A DNA stretch of 64,000 bases from Auricularia sp. M13 (lineage: Eukaryota > Basidiomycota > Agaricomycetes > Auriculariales > Auriculariaceae): positions 3,472,001-3,536,000 of the forward strand of contig CM073193.1 in assembly GCA_037042915.1 (NCBI GenBank), written 5' to 3'. A model generated the notes under the pieces. It worked only from the letters and a program-made list of their open reading frames with translations. It ran no database searches and had not been told where the DNA came from. A program made the translations under genes and the position numbers. Of the stretch, positions 24,679-39,300 are shown in pieces (within the stretch, counting starts at the first letter, position 1; every line of letters begins with the position of its first letter).

Positions 24679-26047
24679 TTACTGCAAAGCTACCCAGGCA
24701 CTAATGTCCTGACCAAGTTTGACGATCGCCTCGTCGCCCACGGCCTTTCCCAGGCGTATGAGCTCCTGGCCATTCGAATCCCAATCACCGCGCGAAAAGT
24801 CTCGTCCGCGGCGAGCTCCCCGTTCACCATAAGGCAGGAGGAAGCCGATGAGGCCGTGAAAGGGTTTGCTGGCCTTGGATAACCGCCAGAGCAGGTTTAA
24901 GCACGTTCTGGCGTTCGCAGCAGCAATATCGTTGTCTGTTGGGAGATCTTTCACATACGAAAAGCCGGCGTTCCGCGCCCCGGAATGTATGGAAGCCTCG
25001 CGACCGCCCCGTATCAAGCGCTCCCGCTCGATCTGTACCACAGCGCCGGTAGCTGTACGCAGCAATGGAAGAGCAAGTTGGCAGACCTCGATGTGAGCAG
25101 CGTCCATGGGATGGGCCTGATGATACGTTGGTTCATCGTCAATTGCCATGCTATCGTGTATAGGTGGCTGCGATGTCGGCGTAATTCCCTGCTTGTCGCG
25201 ACGCTCTTGTCGGGCACGTTGAAAAATATGAGCAGAAACGTGCATTGAGCCATATGACGAATTTTGGACTTCAGGCGTCATTGCCGCGTATAGGCGCATG
25301 AAGTTCCACTTCGGCTCGCACACGATAATGGGGATGTCTACAGAATATCAGTGTACTGCAGTCTGGCACTACACGTATCTACTCACCGTTCATAAGAGAC
25401 TGGTTGCAAAAATTCTTGTCCATAGTAAGCAAGTAAACCTTCCGCTTCAATGAAAAGAAGAGGCAGCAGTCGAGTATCAATTGGTCATTACTTTCCTGCG
25501 AGAAACATTGAGCGTTGAACATATCAGCGAGCGATCTCGACGTTGCGTACCCCATAAGCTCGACTTTTCCAATTGCGACTAGGTTGTAGTGTTTCGCTGT
25601 ACGCTTGGCCGCGGATGAGGCCCTTGCCTGTCATGTGCCGGTGGCGCAAGCCTGCCAATAGCCAATTCGACGCAGCTCGTGCAGACTGCGCAAGATCCTG
25701 GCCAGTGACGCCGTCTGGTCTCCCGACGCCTCGTTTCTTGAGGTTGTCGAGCTCCTGAACAACTATGCCCGCGACGACGAACTCTATGCCCAAAGCATGT
25801 TCCTCGACAAATTCTCCGAGTTCTTGTACCAATCGCAGGCATGATATAAGAACATTCGTGTCCAAAGCAAGGTAGCGTTTCTCCGCGTTCGCATCCATCA
25901 CCTGAAAGAAAAATCAATTGCTGCTCGGATGCCTTGATACTCGCTGCTCACTTCGTCAACATCCATCGACTCTGTGAGCTGAGTCCATTCTTGCACGACA
26001 TCCATGGCATCATCGACAACGAAACCTGCGTTCTCAGTCGGATTCAT
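24679..26047 (-). CDS. SWT1: SWT1-like PIN-domain RNA endonuclease
   Basis: Swt1 is a nuclear RNA endonuclease that guards against defective mRNPs at the nuclear pore. Start MNPTENAGFVVDDAMDVVQE (26047). After an intron the PIN domain starts KRYLALDTNVLISCLRLVQE (the DTN Asp is catalytic in PIN folds), continuing FVEEHALGIEFVVAGIVVQE, LDNLKKRGVGRPDGVTGQDL. The second acidic patch is NDQLILDCCLFFSLKRKVYL, then LLTMDKNFCNQSLMNGEDIP. The C-terminal helical part (ANARTCLNLLWRLSKASKPF) ends at 24679. At roughly 390 residues it is short compared with the vertebrate protein. It lies tandem to and upstream (rightward) of it is PCF11, transcribed the same way. Confidence 0.82.
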
Positions 26048-26307
26048 AGCTTCGCACCTATTGTACGTCTCTTATTGAGCTAGTTGCAACTGCCAATGGT
26101 GGTGGGGATAAGACAAAGACACAGTCACAAGCGGCGCTTGCCGAGGCTTTCTCCAGCCACTTACGATAGGTAGGATAGGGAAGAACGCATTCATGAATTA
26201 TCAGGAAGGGAGGGTTAAAATGCATAACGATTTTGCATAATGATACAATAAATTGATGCTCATTAGCTACATGCCCGAGATGCTAAGACGAAAAAGACGA
26301 AACGATA

Positions 26308-28571
26308 CTAGGATTCCACGGCATGACGCTTCAATGGTGGGGTTCCCACATCCTCCTGCTTGATAACTGTAAGCTCATCGACCTTTCGCTTCACTCCACG
26401 AGCCTCCTTCGGCTCGGGAGAGAGCGACGTTCGGCTTGTCGTGGAGGTGAGCGTTGACTGCGACGAGGGAACAGACGATTCTGGCGTGCGCGATCGACTA
26501 CGAGCAAGGGACGATGATGCGTCGCTCTTTAATCGTGCAACAAGTGGGTTGGCCAACAATGCATCGGCGTGGCAGGTCGCGTGGTATACCTGGAAAAGGC
26601 ATGTTCAGCACCATGATCTACGATTGCAACCGACCGACGGACCTTGTCATTGGCGCGCACTGCATTTCGCCACACCCACTCTTCCTCGTCTTCTTGGAAT
26701 TCACATTTGAGGAACTCCTTGCATACAGGACACTGGACGGGTCTCGCCTCTTCACCCGGAGGGACCACGACATAAGCAGCACGTAATTTAGCTTCACGCT
26801 CTGCGCTGGCTTCGTTTGCTGCGTTTGCTTTTCCCTTGCTGGACTCAGCGCCAAGAGCTTCTTGGCTCCAGTCCTATATGAATTGTAAGAAAGTGGTCTC
26901 GCAATACACAAACACAGAGCTTACCTCGAAGCCCACAAACCAGCTACGACTGTGTCCGCGGCCAAGATTCTGGCTAGCCTTCAGATTTTGGCGGAAATGC
27001 AGGTCTAGATGGTCCTGGAGTCTCTTCTTGCTGCCCTCATCGTCTCCGAAGCGTACCGCGCACATTGACCACACTGCGTTGAGAGCCGTTTGTACAATAA
27101 CGAGGCAATTGGAGGTCGTTTACTGATGCCCATAAGACTTGAGATGTCGCATTGCGCAGGAATTACATACCGAGAGATATCTGTGCTAGAGGTCGCAAAA
27201 TCCAGGCGCATGATCTGGTCTTCATAACGGCGCTCTGCCTCGAGCTCCGGATCGACCTTGGGAGATGGGACGCTTGCCTCGGATCCAGTGCCAATAACAC
27301 CCGCTTTCAATAGGGAAGAGTACAGCTGCATGAGATTGGGCGCCCCCGGTGCGGCTGATGACGTGGACGGGACCGAGGTCGGTATGGCTGACAAGACCGG
27401 GTTTGCTGGAGGTGGAAGATACGTCGGCATTGGTGCAGGTGGAGCCGGTGGGACTACCATAGGGGCAGGCTGAGGCAATGACTGCGGCGTCGGCGCTGGC
27501 GGATACGACATCTTTGTCGGCGCAGACTGGGAAGGTGGCGGCGCCGCGGACGCAGGCAGACTACGCAGTTGATGGACAATAGCGCTCAGGTCCTGGGGCG
27601 AGACATCGGTCGTTTGAACCACTGTTCGAAGCTAATCGAAAGATTAATTGCTGGCTATGCGCCTACAGTATCACTGACCTGATGCAATGTATCAATCTGC
27701 TGAGCTGTTGTCGCGTCATGCGGATTGTAGAGCAGAAGTCGGTCCTTTTGAGCCAGTATTACCTCGAGCTCGGCGAGAACCTGCTTCTTGTTTGGATGAG
27801 ATTGAGTAGGTTGGCGCGATGTAGACTGAAGAAATATTCAGCTGTGACACCAAGGCTCATTACCGCAACTCACCGGAGCACCGCCCCAAACATTGCGCTC
27901 GAGAGTGACTTGAGGAACGACACCGAACAATTCGCGTCCGTTAGGCGCTCCTGTCCTCCACGTCACCAACATTTCCTCCATTTTACCCTGGGTTGACGGA
28001 TCTACGCTGCGATATGCATCCAGAAACAAGTCCGTCACAAGGGGTGCAAAGACGTGGCCATAAGGCTCGTAGATGTTTTTGCATATGGAGTCAAGAAGAT
28101 AGAACGCAGGAAGCTTGAGGGGAGGTTGCACCTTTGTGAATCAAACGACGTCAGTCAGCTTTGATACCAGAGCCACCGACACGCCGAGCAGCCCATGAAA
28201 AAAGTAGCAGCATCCCAAATATGTCAAGACCGTTTTGTGAACGTGCACGGCGCATCGGCAAAAGAAGAAGGTCGACGACTTACTCGACGAATGTGTGCCT
28301 CGAGACACTGAGCAACGATAGAGGCCCAACGCTGAAAATCTTGAGCCATCAAGGAAAGATTCTGAATTATCGGCCGGGAATTAAACGTGAGTGTTGCGAG
28401 GTGCGACGCGTAAAATTGTCGGAACCCGTCGGCGTCCATATGGAACGAGTTGTAGCCTGAGGGGGCAGGCGCAGACGGGGGAGGGGGACCTGGGTAGCCT
28501 GGATTGGGCGGATAGCCCATAGGTCCAGGGTAGGCCGACGGAGGGCTCGCATAGGCGTGGTAGTAGGACAT
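26308..28571 (-). CDS. PCF11: PCF11, cleavage and polyadenylation factor with CID
   Basis: Binds the RNA polymerase II C-terminal repeat and drives 3'-end cleavage and termination. It starts MSYYHAYASPPSAYPGPMGY. The CTD-interaction domain contains RQFYASHLATLTFNSRPIIQ, NLSLMAQDFQRWASIVAQCL, LPAFYLLDSICKNIYEPYGH and KMEEMLVTWRTGAPNGRELF. A Pro/Ala-rich middle is followed by MQLYSSLLKAGVIGTGSE and two zinc modules: TQCGQCA...VRFGDDEGSKKRLQDHLDLH and PVQCPVCKEFLKCEFQEDEE. It ends DVGTPPLKRHAVES (26308). In the first zinc finger (about 27050-27062) the reading frame breaks: two extra bases (CG in a GCGCG run) separate TQCGQCA from VRFGDDEG. This is probably a sequence error. Confidence 0.87.
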
Positions 28572-28842
28572 TTCAGAGAGTTTACTCGCGAGTTGCTTAG
28601 GTTAGGGCCGGGGAAGGGAGACAGAGGCAACAGGTGGCTCGGGCGCAGGTACAGGCTAGGGACGCTCAACGGAAGTGACCTGGTGTATTGCACACTGTCA
28701 AATCTCGTCTTAGTACTCGGGCGGGCGGCGACCTGGCAGGCTGGCAGTGGTTCAAGTCCAAGAGGGATGCGGGTCCTCGGCTTGACCCGGTCGAGACCAA
28801 ACTCCCTTGTATCGGCCTTTTGTCCGCAGGTCACGCATCGCA
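28572..28842. promoter_or_regulatory. Divergent promoter region, PCF11 / NDR kinase
   Basis: 271 bp between ATGs, the widest of the eight head-to-head spacers. It is rich in G on the plus strand next to PCF11 and holds no ORF that looks coding. No TATA box was found. Confidence 0.45.
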
Positions 28843-30640
<1,798 letters not shown>

Positions 30641-30866
30641 TATACCGACGCAATATTGCATGTGCCTGGATACCCTACGAATTACGACGCTCCTTAGTAG
30701 TAGTATGTTGGCACGATTCTCTGGATGGCTCGTTGGATGCAACAGCAGAAGAAACTGCAAGAGCTGGTTGTGTATTATTACAGATGCATCGATACTAGAG
30801 CTACAAGGGGACACCATGTCATGCCTTCCGTGGAGTTAGCTGCGGCCGCATCTGCAAAGGAAGGCA

Positions 30867-33800
30867 TTAGAACTGAGTCAAGGACAAATTGCTAGCACGC
30901 ACAATCTCGACAAATAATGGTAATAAGCTCGGGATGGCATGTAACTCGGGTTGCGCAAGTGTTGCCTGACCGTGCTTGGGACGCGACGTAGATTCCTGGA
31001 GCTGAGTCGTCGTCTGCTTCAGGTTTGCTGCGCTCTTGTGCCTGGGAGTGGGACCTGCCGACCGCAAACTGGACTGACGTGCTGGGGGAACGTTTGTGTT
31101 GATCTTCGTCGGTGGTGCTGATCTAGGTGGGTTGAGCTTTGGCGCTGCGGCACCAGGAGGGAGTGATGGCACTGGTGGAACGGGCGGCAGGGGCGGTAGA
31201 TTCTTGTTGTTGACGCTGTTTGATCTCGAGCGCGAAAGCAGCGACATGGAGCGGCTCTGTCGCACCGTCTTCTTCGGCGTCGGCGGCGGTATATCTAGTG
31301 ACGCTGCCCCTGGTGTATGCGATCGAGGACCTCGACTCTGCGAGCGCGAGCGCGGCTGTGCAGAAGTGGTTGGCTTCGCCGGCTGCCGTATATTTGGCTG
31401 GTCGCTACTGTCGTCGCTCGAAGCAGTCGTGTACTCGTCACTGTCATACTCGCTGCTGTCTGTTTCATCCTCGTCCTCGCTGTCTTCGAGCTCTGGTGCC
31501 TCTGCAACAATGTCGCCGAGGCTCAGATCGACGACGAAAGAATCGACAAGGGCTTGTGTAGCGGCATCGTCCTCGTTCTGTCGACCCGAATTCCGGGCAA
31601 AACGTCGCCGAACCTTGTCCTCGTAGGCCAGCTTCAACTTGTAGTGATATACAGCGATGGCGTCGACCTCCTTGAGAATGTTCACCCGTTCTTCGCCAGT
31701 ATGCGGTAGAATGAATTCGAGGCTGATCGGCTCCCCGAGACCATCGCGGACGAATGAAAGGAAAAGGCTGATCCAGCGCATGAAGTTATCAAAAAGGCTC
31801 TCTCCCTTGGAGTGCACTTTGTGCACAAAGTTGTAGAAGGACTGCTCGTGTCTCTGCACGAGATCGATAAATATTTGTACCGTCTTCTCCGGATCGACGC
31901 GTCCAGCTAGGAGTGATGAACACGAGTCTTAAGAAGAATAGTGGCAGCGCTCACGTGCGTCAACCTGTTCCACTGTGCGGATGAGATCATTGATGAAACT
32001 CTGAAGGTCTCCCAACGAGTCTGCTATATTGGCGGCCTTGTACACAGTCGCCAATGGTGCATAAAAGATCGTGATGACGTCTTTCAGCAACTCGGACGTA
32101 GAGCCCTGCGAGAAGCGTGTAAATTATGACCTTGCAAAGCTAACGGAACTTACTTCGAATATGAGTGCGATCATCTCCTCCTTCTCTCTCAACCTGGCAT
32201 ACAACTTCGCGAGGACGGTCAGGTCCTCGTACAGCCATGCATCGTCGTCTTGTGGTCCATCATCGTCGTCGGAGTCCGCTAGTTCGGCGCGATGCCTGAG
32301 GTATGCTGCATGAGCACGAGACGCGCGGGCGACGCGATTCATCTGGGCGCGGTTTAAAGCGGGCTGCTCGGAAGAACGGAGTATAACAGTCCACAGGTGC
32401 TGTTTCTCAGCGACTGCAATCCACGGTCAGCGCCGAGAATAACAGCGAAATGAGGTATAGACCCTAACCTGCGTCTGCACGGTAGACGGCCTTGATATCG
32501 GTGGCTGCGTAGACATACTGGCGGACCTTCTCGCACATGGCCTCGTCCTCGACCTTGTCCATCACAGCTGCTATATCCTCCTGCAGCGCTTTGATTTCTT
32601 CATAGAGCGACCCGGTAAACATTCTCTGAAGGAGACTGCGACCGCCGAAAGGCTGGGCAAGAAAAAGGTCGAGGACACCTGGTTTTCATGAGTGCCTATT
32701 GGTGTTGTGACATATTAACTCACCGCGAATCATAGCCACTGGGTTGCTGATCTTTAAGACGCCTTTGAGCACATAGTACGGTATTAATCCGTGTATGCGT
32801 TTCAAATTTGAGAGTGTCTCTGAACCAGAGTCGGAGGCCACGAATGTCTGGAAAATCGTAGATGCAAGTCTGCAGAAAGCGTTAATTCTGCGAACTTCCT
32901 CGACACGACAGACACACGTGATTCGCCCCCACTCTAACACAGCCTTATATTCATCGGGCAGCTTTTTGGCATCCTGCGTCTGCTTGATGGTTGCAAATAC
33001 TCTTGTCAGGCCATCTGCGAACGCGTTCAATGAAATCATCTCAGACGTGAAAGTGATATGGCAACCTTTCTCGAGTAGATCGTGCTTCACGCTATTGATA
33101 GTATCGCGCAGTCCATCGACGCGAGCGGCGACTTCATGGGCAAAGCGCTGTCTGCCCTCTTCACGTAACCTATCGGCTTCTTCCCGTTGACGTGTATCCT
33201 CCTCCTCTTCTCTTGTCAGTCGCGTGGGCGATGACAGTAAGAATGACTTGAGGACCGGGGACGACGCCAGAGTCGGGGATGCGAGCAGCGCATGCAAATA
33301 CGAGCGAAGGGTGAGCCTGTTTTTCTCGCGAGCCATTCTAGATGCGGTTATGGAGGAGGTGCTGGCTGTCGACAGCGCAGTGTCGGAACGATTGAGAGGC
33401 GGCGGCGAAAACGTCCCGGAATCCATGCTTGGACGAGGAGGAGGCGTCCAAAACCCACCACTTGGGCCAGCGGACATCGGGCTCATGGGTGCGGCCACAG
33501 TTGTCTTGTCCTTGGCTGGTGGCGGGCGAACTTCCTCATCAGGGTGTGCTTTGCGCAGCTGTGAAGACTATGTCAGCAAGAAGCCCTGATGTGTGTCGAA
33601 TACCCGCACCTCGTCCGACAATGTGCGAAAATCACCGTAACGGCGCGACACGAAGGTATCCTTGTACCCAGTACGGCGCGTACGGATGATGAATTCCTGA
33701 TAAGGATAACAAGATTGATGATCAATGCAAGTTTACGACGACCCAGCAGTTGCACGCTGACGCACTTCGTGCACCTTGCTCCGTATACGACCGCGTTCAG

Positions 33801-34497
33801 AGACTGTGCGGACGCAGACAATGTTGACGTCGAAGATGCCGGCGACGCGTTGCCGACGGGCCTGCCGTTTCTTGGCCAGCAGCTCGAGTCGATCGAGGTC
33901 CCGCTGAGTGAGCCGCACTACTTCCTCGCCCTCCACGAGTTTCGTAGCAGACACCATGAGTAGCGAGAGGTTCTTCTCGATCTTGCCGAGGAGTTTCTTG
34001 CGCGAGTCCTCTTCTGGATCACTGTCGGGCGTTGTGTCATCAAAGGTATCGGCCGCCGTCAGGCTCTGGGACATGAGAGACGCCAGAAATGGCTGGAGCT
34101 TGGAGGGGAAGAAATCCTTGGGTGCGGCCGCCAGGAAGGGAAATGTGAGGACGAATTGGTTCAAGATGAACCTGAGGAACGGGAATGACATCGGCTGGGC
34201 GCCCTTTGGCGGCGGCGAGAAGGGTGGACCAAGATAGCTGAGCGTGTTGTGGGCATTCTCCGCGACGTTTGTCAGGTTCTCGAGCTCGCGCGTGAACTGG
34301 AGCTGGATGAGAGTCTTCTTGAGGTAGTGAGCGCGCAGCGGGCTGAGTTCGAGCGCTGTCTGTCCACGAGCACCAGCGAGGTCGGCCAGATTATTAGTCC
34401 GAGGTCTGAGCTCGTATCCAGCAGCCTGGGCAGCCTGTGACTGTTGTGGGCCGGCCGATGCCTCTGGCGGCGGTGTGGCTGGCTGCGTCGATGTCAT
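30867..34497 (-). CDS. PX-domain protein with PXB and DUF3818 regions (Lec1/YPR097W type)
   Basis: Lipid-binding protein of the fungal family represented by yeast YPR097W (Lec1, linked to sterol and lipid-droplet distribution). Start MTSTQPATPPPEASAGPQQS (34497). PXB-like N-terminus: SPLRAHYLKKTLIQLQFTRE, LENLTNVAENAHNTLSYLGP. PX domain: FDVNIVCVRTV, then EFIIRTRRTGYKDTFVSRRY and GDFRTLSDEVR (RRYGDF is the phosphoinositide-contact signature). The large C-terminal helical region holds TRLTREEEEDTRQREEADRL, CHITFTSEMISLNAFADGLT, PYYVLKGVLKISNPVAMIRG and QRHEQSFYNFVHKVHSKGES, FDNFMRWISLFLSFVRDGLG. A Ser/Pro-rich linker precedes the end at 30867. Assignment rests on motif order; the biochemical role is not visible here. 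Confidence 0.82.
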
Positions 34498-34571
34498 GAC
34501 GCGTAGCGGATTTGGATTCGGAACCCGCGGCAAGACGCGCACTGGCAGACCGTCCGCATTCCACTGCAGTC
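34498..34571. promoter_or_regulatory. Short divergent promoter, PX protein / CCDC47-like
   Basis: 74 bp between ATGs. It is GC-rich with no TATA box. Confidence 0.45.
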
Positions 34572-36121
34572 ATGAGCGCCTTCAAATTGGCCTCGTTCCT
34601 GCAGCCAAATGTGCCCTCCCCCCAGGAATACTACGAAGGCACCCAGTTCCGCTGGGGAAAGGTCGTCTTCAGGCCAGCTGGTTCGTGCCTGGAATCTACA
34701 GTACACACGCGCTTGCTCACCGTAGCCGTTGTAGAATTCAAGCTGGAGGGTTTTTTTGTACTCTTTATTCTGAGTGCGCCAGAGTGGCTTATCCGTTGGG
34801 AAACACGCTCATCCCAGTGCAGCATACGTTTTCCTCTGGCAATTTGGCAAGCAGACCAACAAGAGCAAGGCGCGCGCATGGTGCGTTAAATCCCCTGCAG
34901 CATATGCCCTGCTTAACGTCCATGCTTGCGTAGGCTCTCGGCCCACCTTCCACTGTACAGCTCGCAGTTCTCCAAGCCCACATCCGTGTCGGGCGACGTG
35001 ATTCAGGACGGCGGATGCGACTTTTACAACTTCTCGACTGGTCGCCGTGGCGTCTCGTCCCTTCACACAGTCTTTTCTCTTTTGCCTAGGCACGACCTCT
35101 TCCAGCTCATTATAGAATTCGGCCGCCAGCTCATTGAGCTCGATTACCGGCCCTACGACAAAATCGAATTGGACTTCACACTCCACCCCTCCGCGTCTGT
35201 GCCTAATTTCGTCTGGGCAGTTGTGGACAAGGACGACGTCAAAGCGTTCAGGCAATACCGCTATGACATTGTGCGTTCGTTGCATTCGCGCGCTCATCCA
35301 CGATTAACTGTGTTTTTGCAGACCTTCACCAAGACTAGCGATAGCCCCGCGCTACCCTCGCAATATACTGTATTCAGCGAAGTCGCGGACATTACGGAGA
35401 CGCTGCTTAAGCAAAACCCGTACTTGAACTTGGCGCAGGTTCTTAAGGATCCCGCGAAGAACCGCTATTTCCGCTCCCTCGTCGTGCGTGACTTGCCCAC
35501 ATGCTGAGGGAATTGACCTAATGATATTCCGTAAAGGTTTCCGACCTTCCTCTTGAAGCGCCCGAAACTGCGGTCTCGCTCACCGAGCAGCCCAAGCACG
35601 TTGTCCTGACGCTGCAAATGCCTAGTAACCCGGAGGACACGCTCCCGCTTGTCAAAGATATCTTCGCCTTCATTGACTACATCGAGTCCAAGCATTTCAC
35701 GCTTCGTCCGGAGGTAACCTTTCTTTCCCCATCGCAATATTTCGCCTACTCAGTCTGTCTCAATAGACAAAACCGAAGCTTAAGAAGGTTAGAACCGATA
35801 TGGAAGAATTCCTGAAGCGCCAGGCCCAAAAGGAGGATGTGCGTCCCATACAACTGCAGCGCTGTTTATTGCTGACACTGCGTGTTTGTCTATGTTAAAG
35901 GAAGATACCACGGAGAAGAAGCGCGCAGAGAAGCGCAAGGCCGAGGAAGACCGCATTGCAAAACTCAGTGCAGCAGAGCAGAAGAAGGTGGGCTCCACGA
36001 AGTTGACGTTTCAAATCCTAAACTCATGTAAACTGTCGTTGCTCAGCACGAGGAACGGGAGCGAAAGCGAAACCTTCGCAAGGCGCAGACAAAGGGTGCT
36101 ATCCGCGCCCGGGCAGGTTAA
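34572..36121 (+). CDS. CCDC47-like (DUF1682) ER membrane protein
   Basis: CCDC47 family members are single-pass ER proteins; in animals they belong to the PAT complex that helps multi-span proteins insert next to Sec61. The start MSAFKLASFLQPNVPSPQEY (34572) precedes GTQFRWGKVVFRPA. A membrane segment reaches YVFLWQFGKQTNKSKARAW, then LSAHLPLYSSQFSKPTSVSG, GGCDFYNFSTGRRGVSSLHT, FQLIIEFGRQLIELDYRPYD, YDKIELDFTLHPSASVPNFV, and a C-terminal charged coiled coil KKRAEKRKAEEDRIAKLSAA with HEERERKRNLRKAQTKGAI. It ends at 36121. Exon joins in the membrane segment (34690-34800) are not worked out. In fungi the family is usually annotated only as DUF1682. Confidence 0.82.
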
Positions 36122-36341
36122 TCCTATCCATCATTTAATTCGAGCATTCGTTGCTGCACCTTAGCGCGCAGGTCATCCAGGCGCATAAAACATGTTCGTA
36201 CGATCTCAGACTAGGTGTGGTATTCATAATGGGGACGACGGATATGGATACATGGCGTGGATCAAAAAGAAAGCAAATTGGAACAGCACGAAAGCCTCAA
36301 GTCCCATTCCACCCAAGCAAAAACGCGAACACTTGAACCCT

Positions 36342-39300
36342 TCAACTCTCCGCAGCAGAGAGGTACTGCTCATCCTCGTCATCGGATGCGAACGTGATGA
36401 GATCGCGCTCCGTCGGGATTGGTTTCTGAACCAACGTTGGCACCGGACGAGGCGGCGTGTGTGGGAGATGTCGACGAGTCGAGAGCCAGCCCCACCACGA
36501 AGCCCGCTGCATGGGACTCGATGACCCGGCGAGTCCCGCCTCATCAGCCTCCTGGACATGCCTCCCACTAGACGGGGTCAACGGGGGTTCCTCGCTGCGT
36601 TCACGCCAGATCCGAGACCACCATCCGCCATGAGCGTCGTCGTCGTCAACCGGGAACGGCACAAAATCCACGCCAGTCATCCGCGCTTCTTCCTCTGCCT
36701 CGCTCTCCGTGCGGCCCTGCTGGTCGACAAGTATCATCCTTCCTTGTAGGTCACGAATAATGCTGAACCCGTCCGGACGCTCGCGGTACTTCATGCGCTC
36801 CAGACGCGCGTTCCAGAGCTCTGTGCGTTTGTTGATCACGTTCTCCTGTACGACTCGAGGGTCATGTGTGTTCACACGGTACATGACCGACGATTGGTGC
36901 TTCTTGGTCGTAAAGCTCTGCGCGCTGTGGTTCCCGGCAAATTCGACCAGCTTCGGCACGGAGACTTCGATCTGGGCAAGGGCGCGACTGTGCGACGCCA
37001 GATCGCGCTTCAGTGCCGCATTGCTGTCCTTCAGTGACCTGTTCAGGACCTGCGCGGTGATTAGTAACGAGCGACTTGTAAGTGTTGAAACTGACTTGAA
37101 CCAGTGCGGCAAGTTTATGGATGTGGACCTGTCGCACGCGCATCTGCATGAGCTCTCCAGCGAGCGCAAAATCAATGTCGAGTTGATTCCTCTCTAGTCG
37201 GTGAGAGCGAGGGAAGATAGGATGATCCTCAAAGCTCCAGTGTCTTGTAATTGCAGCGTCAGTGACCCGCATGGAGCCCTAGAAATTCAAGCGGCGTACC
37301 TCTTGAGCCTCGTCGCGAATTTAACCGTCCTAAATCTTGTAGTCCCGGCTCTTTCAGTGTCAGATGCGTGGCGTTCATCGTCTTCAGCTTCCTCATCCAG
37401 TCGAGTTTCATAGAGCGCTGGGAGCGTGTAGCTGTGCTGCATATGTCCCCTAGGGCCTCCTCCGGATGTCGAAGGTCCGGACCAACTGGCGATGTTGTCC
37501 CGAAAGCGCGGGTTCATACGTAGTCGACTTGCGGTCGCCCCCGCGCCGCCACTCAGGTCGTCATCAGATAGATTCAGATTCGTCGCCGATGTTCGGCCTA
37601 TAGCGAAGCCTTCGTGAGTCGCGACGCCTGCCTGCGCGGTTAAGGGTGCCTGCACATACCCAATGGGGAGATCTCAGCACCGCTCAGCTCTTCTCGCCTG
37701 CACGAAGATTGTCAGGTTCAACCATTGAATTGCCAATGCCACAAACATACCCTGAAATGACGAGGGCTGGCAGGAGTGTCTGTGAGGTACCCTTGGCAGT
37801 GGGAGACGCGGAGGGGCCCATATTAACAGCATCTAATCCTTGCCTCCGGACCTTATTACGACCAAACATGTCGAAACTATAGATGGCTTGTCTGAGGCTG
37901 CACGCGACATGAGAAGTGCAAACTCGCGCACCTCTTCATTCGCCCGGGGCGAGCAGGCCAATTGACACTGTCGGCCCCGTCTCCGCCGTCTTCTTCTTGC
38001 TGTTTAACCAAAGTCGCCATATCGGGCTCGTCCATCCTGACAGAAGACATTTCATCCATCGTGTGCCTGCGCGCGCGCTTGCCTCCGCCATGGCCGGTCC
38101 ATAGATGGCGCACGCTGGCCGGCCAGCCCTCCTTCGGGTTTTGCGCAACGATACTTGCAAACTTTGCCAAATCTGTCGTGGGCTGCAGGATGCTTGACAC
38201 TTCGAGGCTCGAGTCGAACCTGTTGAGTACCACGCGGTGGATCTTGTAAGATTCAGCCTGGCGCGCACGATCGTAAGCTGAGCTGATCTGCGTGATGAGC
38301 GATGGTGTGAGCACAGGCGCTCTGTGAAGTGTGCTACGCCCGGTGCTTGGATTGGCAGTTGCAGAGAACAACGCGAGTGATTGCAAGAAAGAGGCAGGCT
38401 CGTCAAACGGGTCACGGAGAGTGCCCTGTCCATCGTGTCAATCGACACGACTTGTATGTGGATAAAAATATTGACCTGGCCACCGTTGAGTATATGCAAC
38501 TTGTTACGGACGCATATTATCAGTGTTACAGTGCCCGCCACCACAGCTGGATCGAGAGGGCGTTCCATAAACTGTGGAAATGTCTGAGCGGTGGCGCAGC
38601 ACGTGGATGTCGAAACACTAACCTCCGCGTGAAACAGATGCGACGCAATGTCCGTATTCCAAGATTGTATGCTGGCCATGGTACGATCGCAAAGTAGTCC
38701 GTCTTTATCGTGCAGATAAAAGCCAAATATGGCCAAGCCAGACTGAACTATGTGAATAAGATCCAAGACGGACTCCTGGAATGGGCGCTTGGTTTCTGGG
38801 ACACAGTACAGCTGTCGAAAGCGATCCTGGGTTGCCTCGCTGAGCTAGTGAGTGATATATACAAAGAACAGCTTGAGTAGCTACCTTGGACTTGAGAGGT
38901 TGAGGACCGTGCGGCCGGAACAGCCCATGCGAAGGAGGTTGATGTTGACGTACAGACGTTCGCGGACGTTCATAAAGTTGCCGTCGGGTACGAGGACGAT
39001 GTTGAGGTCTGACCTGAAGGTCGCGAGTGAGGTGACCATGATGATGCCTTCACGCGTCTGTCGGTTCAACGGTCAACCGAGGGCTCGGGCATACGTTGCG
39101 GGCAAACCGAACCTCTTTCGGCCGCGCACCATCCTTTCGAAAGAGCTGGATGGCCTTCTCGAGCTCGGCCGTCGCCTCCTGCTCTGATAGCTCGGCCCTG
39201 GGTGCTAGGACTGTGACGGTAATCTATCAGGTCTGAGTGAATGGGCGACGGGTCGATTGGCATTTCGCCTGCCTTGTGTTCTGGCTTGCCAGTAAAGACC

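Noticed and set aside
28740-28775. A tRNA B-box-like GGTTCAAGTCC
   Set aside because: The flanking bases do not form a T-stem, no A-box or acceptor stem is present, and the site lies just upstream of the NDR kinase start.
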